NCBI RefSeq assembly: GCF_016899755.1
Contig: NZ_JACJJC010000014.1
Span: 1-64,000, forward strand
Length of the DNA: 64,000 nt
Source of the DNA: Sutterella massiliensis
GTDB taxonomy: Bacteria > Pseudomonadota > Gammaproteobacteria > Burkholderiales > Burkholderiaceae_F
Direction of reading: 5' to 3'
Shown here piece after piece: positions 33,596-41,854 of this stretch (its first letter is position 1; every line of letters starts with the position of its first letter). Position numbers and translations under genes: made by a program. Below the pieces are notes generated by a model that saw only the letters and a list, made by a program, of their open reading frames with translations, was not told the origin of the DNA and searched no databases.

Positions 33596-33632
33596 AAGCC
33601 CGCCGCCGCACTGTCGTCGACGGGCTTTCTTG
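33596..33632 (+). terminator. Intrinsic terminator after rplQ
   Basis: AAGCCCG (33596-33602) pairs with CGGGCTT (33621-33627), the stem continues inward with CG pairs and two mismatches, and TTCTT follows. Confidence 0.7.
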
Positions 33633-33656
33633 TATCGATATTTCGAGAGGTTCTCT

Positions 33657-34040
33657 ATGGACAGCATGCGCATCGACAAATGGCTCTGGGCGGCTCGTTT
33701 TTTTAAAACACGCTCCATCGCGCAGGACGAAGTGTCTCTCGGACGTGTGCTCCTTGCCGGCGCACGAATTAAACCATCGCGCGATGTGCGTGTAGGCGAT
33801 CGCCTCGAGATTCACCGCGGACCGGAGGTCTTCGTCGTTTATGTTGAGGGGCTTTCGAATCAGCGTGGTCCCGCCTCGCAGGCTCAGGCGCTCTACCGCG
33901 AAACCGAGGAGAGTCGCCTTGCTCGCGAAAAAATGAAAGCGCAGCGTGAAATCGCCGCTGAGCCGGCGTCCTTCATCAAGCGGGGACGCCCGACCAAGAA
34001 GGACGGTCGCCTGTTGCGGCGTTGGCAGGGCGACTTTTGA
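33657..34040 (+). CDS. hslR: Hsp15-like S4-domain RNA-binding protein
   Basis: 127 residues with an N-terminal S4 domain (MRIDKWLWAARFFKTRSIAQ, then LGRVLLAGARIKPSRDVRVG) and a basic C-terminal tail. This is the Hsp15/HslR family: in E. coli it binds stalled 50S subunits still carrying peptidyl-tRNA. The start at 33657 has GAGAGG 6 bases upstream. It lies after rplQ and a terminator and converges on hemB. Family assignment is firm; the function is taken from E. coli. Confidence 0.88.
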   Translation: MDSMRIDKWLWAARFFKTRSIAQDEVSLGRVLLAGARIKPSRDVRVGDRLEIHRGPEVFVVYVEGLSNQRGPASQAQALYRETEESRLAREKMKAQREIAAEPASFIKRGRPTKKDGRLLRRWQGDF

Positions 34041-34072
34041 GCCAATCAGGCGCTCGATTACGCTAAAAAACA

Positions 34073-34105
34073 AAAACGGCTGCCGAATCGTTCGGCAGCC
34101 GTTTT
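34073..34105. terminator. Bidirectional terminator, hslR/hemB
   Basis: AAAACGGCTGCCGAA (34073-34087) and TTCGGCAGCCGTTTT (34091-34105) form a 15-bp perfect stem, with A and T runs on either side serving both strands. Confidence 0.92.
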
Positions 34106-34136
34106 GTCAGGTGCGTGTCACTTTAGCGGCGCAGGA

Positions 34137-35893
<1,757 letters not shown>

Positions 35894-35965
35894 GTCGTTC
35901 TCTTGCAAGTTGGTTTTGGGGAAATGCTAGGCGCGTAAGCTTAGCGGCCCGTTACGCGAGCATTG

Positions 35966-36006
35966 TAAGAAAAACGCCCCGCCGGCACGGAGCAGGCAGG
36001 GCGTTT
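35966..36006 (-). terminator. Terminator after metQ
   Basis: AAACGCCC (35972-35979) pairs with GGGCGTTT (35999-36006), with an inner GCC/GGC stem; on the minus strand the stem is followed by TTTTTCTT. Confidence 0.8.
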
Positions 36007-36033
36007 GATGGACTTTTACGCAGAGTCGGTCGG

Positions 36034-36861
36034 TTAGAAAGTCGGGATGAGCGATCCCTGGTACTTTTCTTCAATGAATTTCTTGATCTCGGCAGAAGTG
36101 AGCGCTCGCTTCAGTGCCTGAAGTTCGGGACGCGTCCCCTCGCCGGTGCGCACCGCAACGATATTGGCGTAGGGCGAATCCTTGGCTTCGATTGCGATGG
36201 CGTCCTTGATCGGATTGAGGCCCGCGCCGAGCGCGAAGTTGCAGTTGATGACGGCAAGCGCTACGTCTTCAAGCGAACGGGGGAGCTGTGCGGCTTCGAC
36301 TTCAATAAAGCGAAGTTTTTTCGGGTTGTCGACGATGTCCGCGGGGGACTTGAGAAAGGGCGCATCGGCAGCGAGTTTGATGAGGCCTGCGTGCTCGAGC
36401 AGCAGCAACGCACGACTGCCGTTCGTCGGGTCGTTCGGGATGGCGACCGAACCGCCTTCGGCGATATCTGTCGGCGTCTTGAGCGTCTTCGAGTAGATGC
36501 CGATCGGCGCGATGAAGACCGGTACGAGCGATTCAATTTTGAGATTGTGCTCTTTGGCGAAGTCGTCCATGTAGGGTTTGTGCTGGAAGAGATTCGCGTC
36601 GAGCGAGCCATCTGCGAGCGCGAGATTCGGTTGAATGTAGTCGCTGAACTCGATCGACTCGAGCTTGACGCCCTCCTTGGCAAGAACGGGTGCGATTTCC
36701 TTCATAAGGTCACCGCCCGGCACGGGCGAGACGCCAACCTTGATGGTTTTGACCGCTTCGGCTGCAGGGGCCGTGTTCTTTGCGCCGTCGTCGCCGCAGC
36801 CGGCGAGTCCGACGGCAAGTCCGGCAGTAAGGAAGAGGGCCGCCACTTTTTTCAAAATCAT
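36034..36861 (-). CDS. metQ: MetQ/NlpA-family substrate-binding lipoprotein
   Basis: 275 residues. A type II lipoprotein signal ends GLAVGLAGC with the lipidated Cys at 22. The mature part has the NlpA/MetQ core: IKVGVSPVPGGDLMKEIAPV, FSDYIQPNLALADGSLDANL, FQHKPYMDDF, SVAIPNDPTNGSRALLLLEH. The family binds methionine for the MetNI ABC importer. No metN or metI is adjacent, so the partner and exact ligand are uncertain. It is monocistronic: its own terminator follows and 223 bases precede it. Confidence 0.85.
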   Translation of the reverse strand: MILKKVAALFLTAGLAVGLAGCGDDGAKNTAPAAEAVKTIKVGVSPVPGGDLMKEIAPVLAKEGVKLESIEFSDYIQPNLALADGSLDANLFQHKPYMDDFAKEHNLKIESLVPVFIAPIGIYSKTLKTPTDIAEGGSVAIPNDPTNGSRALLLLEHAGLIKLAADAPFLKSPADIVDNPKKLRFIEVEAAQLPRSLEDVALAVINCNFALGAGLNPIKDAIAIEAKDSPYANIVAVRTGEGTRPELQALKRALTSAEIKKFIEEKYQGSLIPTF

Positions 36862-37021
36862 TTTTGTTCTCCCTAGTGTCCTTGCGCACCACGCCGCGAG
36901 CGGGCGGCGCCGTTTTCTGATGACTTTATTTTGCGGCGTGAGAGCGCATTTGCCGTGTGTTTGAGGGCGGCGATTGGCGCTCGCTTGCGGTATTACTCGG
37001 GCGCTTGAGCATTTCGACCAA

Positions 37022-37050
37022 TCGGCGGCGGCACGGTCGGCCGCCGCCGA
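37022..37050. other. GC-rich hairpin downstream of the M20 gene
   Basis: TCGGCGGCGGC (37022-37032) and GCCGCCGCCGA (37040-37050) are perfect 11-bp complements. It lies 35 bases beyond the stop at 37085 and has no T-run; perhaps a Rho-linked 3' end or RNA stabiliser. Confidence 0.5.
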
Positions 37051-37084
37051 AGATGTGCGGAAGCTTCGCTTGGTCGGCTCGCAA

Positions 37085-38356
37085 TCAGCGATCGAAGTCG
37101 ATGGCAGCGCGCGTCAAAATCGCAGCACCCGCAAGGAAGTCTTCCATGCGCATGGCTTCGTCGGGGTTGTGCGAACCGTTCTGGTTCGAGACGAAGAGCA
37201 TCGCAAAGGGGATGCCTTCAAGACCGAAAGTCTGCGCGTCGTGTCCCGCGCCCGAAGGCTCTTCAATGACGGGAACGGCGAGCTCGTCGGCAGCACGGTG
37301 CAGACGGCCGATTAGTTCGCTCGAGCTCTTCTGGGCAACGAGGCGGCCGACCGGGTCGAAGCGGAACTCAACGCCGTAGGCTTCGCCGAAGCGCTGTGCT
37401 TCGCGTCGATACTCATCGTAGAAGCTCGAAAGCGTCTCGTTCGAGAGTGAACGCGCGTCGAGGCTGAACGCGACGTAACCCGGAATTTTGTTGAAGGTCC
37501 CCGCATCGGGTGTGCGCAGGATGCCTGTCGTGAAGACAAGGTCTTCGCCGCGCGCAACGCGGTCCGCCCAGCGCTCGTGCATGTGCGTGAGAAATGCCAT
37601 GCTGGCAGCGAGTGCGTCCTTTCGGTACGGATAGTCGATTGCGCCGGCATGCGCAGTCGTGCCGACGCACTCGATCGTGCGGTGCCAAACGAGTCCCCGG
37701 ATGCCCGTGACGATCGCGACACGCGGCCCTTCGGGCATGTCGAGACGAACCCCCTGTTCGATGTGCAGCTCCATAAAGGCGGCGATGCGCTTCGGATCGA
37801 CGACAGGTTTGCCTGAGACAAGGGGGGCGGGATCGATGCCGCAGGCGGCGATCGATTCACCGAGCGTTGGCGCGTCCGGGCGCCAGCGGCGGTCGAGATC
37901 TTCTTCGCTCAGTTTCCCCATCATGGCCTTCGAGCCGATGAGGCCCTGCTCCTCCGAGCGAAGCACGACGACGCAGAAATCGCGCTTCGGCGTAAAGCCC
38001 TGCGCCTTCATGGTTTTTGCGGCGAGAAGTGCCGCAGCAACGCCGGCAAGGCCGTCATAATTGCCGCCGTCAAAGACGCTGTCGGCGTGACTGCCGCAGA
38101 CGAGTGCGGGCAGTGTGCGGTCTTCGCCCGGCACCGTCATCCAAAGGTTGCCCGCCAGGTCGTGCGAGATTTCGAGGCCGAGTTCTCGCCCTTTTTCTTC
38201 GAGTCGCGCCATGACGGCCGTTTCCACGGGACCGTAGCCCAAGCGAGTGACGCCGCGTCCGGGGGCCGGCGAAGCGGAAATCGCGCGAATTTCGTCAAAG
38301 ACGGCTTGCGCAAGCTCGCCGTTCGTTCGGATGAAGTCGTTCATATTTATCGTCAT
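37085..38356 (-). CDS. M20-family N-carbamoyl-amino-acid hydrolase / allantoate amidohydrolase-like
   Basis: 423 residues. A metal-dependent hydrolase of the hydantoinase/carbamoylase (HyuC/AllC) branch: metal ligands in CGSHADSVFDGGNYDG (His90, Asp92, Asp101), LRSEEQG (Glu135-136), MELHIEQG and SGAGHDAQTF, with the dimerisation segment GTTAHAGAIDYPYRKDA. Such enzymes release ammonia and CO2 from carbamoyl or ureido compounds. The substrate cannot be read from sequence. ATG has GGAGG 8 bases upstream. No pyrimidine or purine catabolic partner is adjacent. Confidence 0.82.
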   Translation of the reverse strand: MTINMNDFIRTNGELAQAVFDEIRAISASPAPGRGVTRLGYGPVETAVMARLEEKGRELGLEISHDLAGNLWMTVPGEDRTLPALVCGSHADSVFDGGNYDGLAGVAAALLAAKTMKAQGFTPKRDFCVVVLRSEEQGLIGSKAMMGKLSEEDLDRRWRPDAPTLGESIAACGIDPAPLVSGKPVVDPKRIAAFMELHIEQGVRLDMPEGPRVAIVTGIRGLVWHRTIECVGTTAHAGAIDYPYRKDALAASMAFLTHMHERWADRVARGEDLVFTTGILRTPDAGTFNKIPGYVAFSLDARSLSNETLSSFYDEYRREAQRFGEAYGVEFRFDPVGRLVAQKSSSELIGRLHRAADELAVPVIEEPSGAGHDAQTFGLEGIPFAMLFVSNQNGSHNPDEAMRMEDFLAGAAILTRAAIDFDR

Positions 38357-38486
38357 GTCGGGGCCTCCGAAGGTTGCTGAAACAAGAACGAGCTTAAGAC
38401 GCTAGGTGCTCGGGCGGCATCGGTTGTTTGGCCTAGACGAGAGCGCATTGCAAAGGAAAGCGCGAAATAAAGCCGGCGAGAGAACG

Positions 38487-38523
38487 AAAAAAGACCGCGG
38501 CGCATCGGGCGATGCGTAGCGGC
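38487..38523 (-). terminator. Terminator after guaC
   Basis: CCGC-GG-CGCATCG / CGATGCG-TA-GCGG (38495-38522) forms an 11-bp stem with a 2x2 internal loop and, on the minus strand, is followed by T6. A second hairpin (ACCGCTTC/GAAGCGGT, 38535-38566) lies nearer the stop codon. Confidence 0.75.
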
Positions 38524-38597
38524 CTTGCGGCGCAACCGCTTCAATCGGTGGTCATTTCGAAGCGGTCTTGTGCGCGGTTACAGATTTCCTTCGGCAA

Positions 38598-39644
38598 TCA
38601 GGCACTTTTGCCGAAGATGTCGTTTGTCTGCATGGAGACGCGCACGAACGTCGTGCGCATCGTGAGCTCCTTCAAGCGGCGGGCACCGACATAGGTGCAC
38701 GCCGACCGAACGCCGCCGAGAATCTGCTGCACGGTCGGCTCGACAGGGCCGCGTGCGGGCAGCAGCACCGACTTGCCTTCGGCGGCACGGTATTTCGCCA
38801 CGCCCCCGGCGTACTTGTCCATGGCGTCCTTGGAGCTCATGCCGTAGAAACGCTTAAAGAACTTGCCGTCGACTTCAACGGTTTCGCCGCCCGCTTCATT
38901 GTGACCGGCGAGCATGCCGCCGAGCATCACGAAGTCGGCGCCGCCGCCGTAGGCCTTGGCAATGTCGCCCGGGACCGTGCAGCCGCCGTCCGAGCAGATG
39001 CGCCCGCCCAAGCCGTGCGCAGCGTCCGCGCACTCAATGACGGCGGAAAGCTGCGGATAGCCAACACCCGTCATCTTTCGCGTCGTGCAGACGGAGCCCG
39101 GGCCGATGCCGACCTTGACGATGTCGGCGCCCGAGAGCAGAAGCTCTTCGGTCATGTCGCCCGTCACGACGTTGCCCGCCATGATGACGAGATCAGGATA
39201 GGTGTCGCGCACCTTGCGTACGAACGCGACGAACGCCTCCGTGTAGCCGTTTGCCACGTCAATGCAGACATAGCGGATGGCGCCCTGCGGGGCGCGGCGC
39301 ATGGTCTCACAGAACTTCTGCCAGTCGCCGTCGCCGATGCCGAGCGAGTAGAAGGCGGTGTGCTTTTCTTCCAGACGGCTGAAGAACGCGACGTACTCAT
39401 CGATCGTATAGTGCTTGTGCAGCGCCGTTGACAGACCGTGTTTGCCGAGCGCCTGCGCCATCTCGAAGGTACCCGTCGTATCCATATTTGCCGCGATGAT
39501 CGGAATCGCGTGATACTTCTCGCTAGAGTGCAGGAACTTGAATTCGCGGGTGATGTCGACTTCACTTCGACTCGTGAGCGTCGAGCGCTTCGGACGGATA
39601 AGAACATCCTTGAAATCGAGTCGAACGGTGTTTTCGATATGCAT
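38598..39644 (-). CDS. guaC: GMP reductase
   Basis: 348 residues. Converts GMP to IMP with NADPH, recycling guanine nucleotides. It is a TIM-barrel of the IMPDH/GMPR family; the catalytic Cys186 is in [20 protein letters not shown] and lacks the CBS domains of IMP dehydrogenase. The start [20 protein letters not shown] matches E. coli GuaC in length (347). The leader contains a hairpin that pairs the ribosome-binding site. It is flanked by terminators on both sides and so is monocistronic. Confidence 0.95.
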   Translation of the reverse strand: MHIENTVRLDFKDVLIRPKRSTLTSRSEVDITREFKFLHSSEKYHAIPIIAANMDTTGTFEMAQALGKHGLSTALHKHYTIDEYVAFFSRLEEKHTAFYSLGIGDGDWQKFCETMRRAPQGAIRYVCIDVANGYTEAFVAFVRKVRDTYPDLVIMAGNVVTGDMTEELLLSGADIVKVGIGPGSVCTTRKMTGVGYPQLSAVIECADAAHGLGGRICSDGGCTVPGDIAKAYGGGADFVMLGGMLAGHNEAGGETVEVDGKFFKRFYGMSSKDAMDKYAGGVAKYRAAEGKSVLLPARGPVEPTVQQILGGVRSACTYVGARRLKELTMRTTFVRVSMQTNDIFGKSA

Positions 39645-39652
39645 GCCTATGA

Positions 39653-39705
39653 CCTCTCTAAAAATGGAGAGGATTCCGCTTGGGCCGCAGGCGCTTGGGG
39701 AATCC
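39653..39705 (-). promoter_or_regulatory. guaC leader with a ribosome-binding-site-sequestering hairpin
   Basis: On the minus strand CCTCTC (39667-39672) pairs with GAGAGG (39653-39658), the ribosome-binding site of guaC. Upstream GGATTCC pairs with GGAATCC (39671-39677 with 39699-39705); the two stems share bases 39671-39672, so they compete. This suggests translational control, signal unknown. Confidence 0.45.
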
Positions 39706-39750
39706 GCGCAGGAAAGTGTGGATTGGCATTGCGTGCGCGATGCACACGCA

Positions 39751-39795
39751 AAAAACGCCGAGCTTCTAGCACTTGCATGGCAGAAGTCCGGCGTT
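39751..39795 (-). terminator. Terminator after lysA
   Basis: On the minus strand AACGCCG..CTTCT pairs with AGAAG..CGGCGTT, followed by T-run TTTT (39750-39753 region). It closes the lptM-lysA unit and isolates guaC. Confidence 0.85.
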
Positions 39796-39848
39796 GAGTC
39801 ATTGTAAGTCAAAGCCGACCCCCACCCGAGCGATCGGCCCCTAGAAAT

Positions 39849-41270
39849 TTACGTTCGCTCGAGGCTCTCCTTCATGAAGCGAACAAACGCGGCCGTTTCT
39901 TCATAAAGAGCCGCTGCGCGTTCCCGCGCTTCGCCCGCCGCGGATTTATCAAGGAGGGAGCGTTGCGCCTCAATGAGATCGAGCGGCGTTTGGCGGCGCT
40001 TTTGCAGCGGTTCGACCCGATCGCCCGAAACAAGGACTTCAAAGGGCAGTGGACGCGAATTGTAGTTGGAAGCCATGGACATGCCGTAGGCGCCTGCCGT
40101 TCGCGCAACGAGCAGGTCGTTGTCGAAAGTGGCGATGATGCGGTTGCGCCCGAGGATATCGGTCGATTCGCATACCGGCCCTGCGATGGAAATCGGCAGT
40201 TCCGTTTGCGCGGCGGCGCTCCCCACGCGCTCGATTTCGTGCCAAGCGCCGTAGAGTGCCGGGCGGAGCAGTTCGCTCATTGAGGCGTCGACAATGGCGT
40301 AGCGCGCGCCCGCACGCGCGTGCTTCAAAAATTCAACGCGCATGAGGAGTACGCCCGCTTCGGCCACAATGGAGCGGCCGGGTTCGATGAGGTAGGTGAG
40401 CGCTTCACCGGGGAGCACCTCGCGCGCTTTTTCAACGAGCGCACTGACGAGCTCGCCGGGCGGGAGTGTTTTTTCGCCCTCGCGGTAGGCAACGCCCGCA
40501 CCGCCCCCGAAATCGATGTGCTTCAGAACAATGCCTTCGGCGTGCAGCTGACGAACAATGTCGGCGAGCACTTCGACCATGCACAGGTAAGGCTCGGTCG
40601 ACTGGATTTGGCTGCCGATGTGGCAGGAAATGCCGACAATTTCGACGTGCGGCAGTTCGCGGGCGCGGCGATAGAGCGGCAATACGTCGTCGCGATCGAC
40701 GCCGAACTTCGAGGTGCCGAGTCCGGTCGCGATTCGTTCTTCAACGTGCGGATCGACATCCGGATTCACGCGCACGGCGATCGGTGCGCGGCGCCCGAGA
40801 CGAGCGGCTTCTGCCTCAATGCGTTCGAGTTCTTCAATGCTTTCGATGTTGAAGCATCGAATGCCCGCAAAGAGCGCAAGCGCGATTTCCGGCCGCGATT
40901 TGCCGACGCCCGAAAAGACGATTTTCTTCGGGTCGGCTCCCGCAGCGACGGCTTTGAGAATTTCGCCGCCGCTCACGGTGTCGAATCCGGCGCCTCGGCT
41001 TGCGAGCGTCTCGAGAATGCCAAGGGCCGCATTGGCTTTGACTGCGTAGCAGACAAGGTGCGGGGTTTCGCCAAAGGCCCGGTCGTACGCGGCAAAGCGC
41101 GATTCGATCATCGCTTTGGAGTAGACGTAGGTCGGCGTGCCGAAGCGGCGCGCGATTTCTTCGAGCGAAACGCCCTCGCACCAGAGCGTGCCGTCGGGCG
41201 TCGGTCGGCCGAAGCCCTGCGCAAGCGGTTCGCTTTCGCTATGCTCTCGGGCGGGATTCGATGCGTGCAT
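39849..41270 (-). CDS. lysA: Diaminopimelate decarboxylase
   Basis: LysA, 473 residues, makes L-lysine from meso-diaminopimelate. It is a fold-type III PLP enzyme: Lys78 in VCYAVKANAALG holds PLP; SCHIGSQI, DFGGGAGVAYREGE, LIEPGRSIVAEAG and GPVCESTDILG complete the site. E. coli LysA has 420 residues; the extra length here is an N-terminal lead of about 28 and a helical C-terminal tail of about 45 (from about 428). It follows lptM by 3 bases on the same strand. Confidence 0.95.
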   Translation of the reverse strand: MHASNPAREHSESEPLAQGFGRPTPDGTLWCEGVSLEEIARRFGTPTYVYSKAMIESRFAAYDRAFGETPHLVCYAVKANAALGILETLASRGAGFDTVSGGEILKAVAAGADPKKIVFSGVGKSRPEIALALFAGIRCFNIESIEELERIEAEAARLGRRAPIAVRVNPDVDPHVEERIATGLGTSKFGVDRDDVLPLYRRARELPHVEIVGISCHIGSQIQSTEPYLCMVEVLADIVRQLHAEGIVLKHIDFGGGAGVAYREGEKTLPPGELVSALVEKAREVLPGEALTYLIEPGRSIVAEAGVLLMRVEFLKHARAGARYAIVDASMSELLRPALYGAWHEIERVGSAAAQTELPISIAGPVCESTDILGRNRIIATFDNDLLVARTAGAYGMSMASNYNSRPLPFEVLVSGDRVEPLQKRRQTPLDLIEAQRSLLDKSAAGEARERAAALYEETAAFVRFMKESLERT

Positions 41271-41273
41271 GAC

Positions 41274-41402
41274 TCAGAATCCTCTTTGGACGGCGTCGGG
41301 CTCGTCGCCCGGCATGTAAAGGTCGCCCTTGAGGCCGCAGCCCGCGAGCGTGAGACTCAGGATGGCGGCAATCGCGCCGAGGAAAACGGTTTTTTTGATC
41401 AT
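41274..41402 (-). CDS. lptM: LptM-type small lipoprotein
   Basis: 42 residues: MIKKTVFLGAIAAILSLTLA then GCGLKGDLYMPGDEPDAVQR. A lipoprotein signal with lipobox LAGC is directly followed by the family core CGLKGxLYxP. LptM (YifL/LppL) in E. coli stabilises LptD during disulfide-dependent assembly of the LPS translocon. It forms an operon with lysA and is divergent from cyaY by 16 bases; the conserved trio supports the call despite the short length. Confidence 0.88.
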   Translation of the reverse strand: MIKKTVFLGAIAAILSLTLAGCGLKGDLYMPGDEPDAVQRGF

Positions 41403-41418
41403 GACGAAGAGGGAAAAA

Positions 41419-41715
41419 ATGGATGAGACGACTTTTCTTGCTGCGGCAGACAAAGCGCTCGAAGCGCTGCAGGACGCGCTTGAGGCCGAGTATGATGACC
41501 TCGACTGTACCCGCAGCGGCAACGTGCTGACGATCGAACTCGAGTCGGGCGCGCAGGTCGTCGTGAACATTCAGACGCCGATGCGCGAAATCTGGCTCGC
41601 ATCGCACTTCGGCGGGCTGCATTTCGAGATGCGTCCCGAGGGTTGGATCGATCCGAAAACGGGCGGCACGCTCCTTGCGGCTGCCGAGTCTGCCGTGGCC
41701 CGCCTGCGCGGCTGA
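41419..41715 (+). CDS. cyaY: Frataxin-like protein CyaY
   Basis: 98 residues. Iron-binding regulator of iron-sulfur cluster assembly through IscS. The N-terminal helix is followed by the frataxin sheet (NVLTIELESGAQVVVNIQTP, MREIWLASHFGGLHFEM, GWIDPKTGGTL). ATG at 41419 with GAGGG upstream is chosen; an in-frame ATG at 41401 would overlap the lptM start codon. A terminator follows. Confidence 0.93.
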   Translation: MDETTFLAAADKALEALQDALEAEYDDLDCTRSGNVLTIELESGAQVVVNIQTPMREIWLASHFGGLHFEMRPEGWIDPKTGGTLLAAAESAVARLRG

Positions 41716-41738
41716 CCGCCCAAGCAAGCTTTCATTCT

Positions 41739-41785
41739 ATTGCCGCAGGCGATCTGCTTTTGCGGGCGGTGCGGCAATTTTTATT
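41739..41785 (+). terminator. Terminator after cyaY
   Basis: ATTGCCGCA (41739-41747) pairs with TGCGGCAAT (41770-41778), then TTTTATT. Confidence 0.8.
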
Positions 41786-41802
41786 AGTGCCCCCTGCAAA
41801 AG

Positions 41803-41841
41803 AAAGCCCCGCCGGATTGCATCGATCGGGCGGGGCATTTT
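41803..41841. terminator. Bidirectional terminator, cyaY/mrcA
   Basis: GCCCCGCC (41806-41813) pairs with GGCGGGGC (41829-41836). On the minus strand the stem is followed by TTTCTTTT, serving mrcA; on the plus strand by ATTTT. Confidence 0.8.
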
Positions 41842-41854
41842 GACTGGCGAGCAC

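Noticed and set aside
39645..39750. Purine riboswitch before guaC
   Set aside because: The aptamer core with its paired loops is not present; only simple competing stems are seen.
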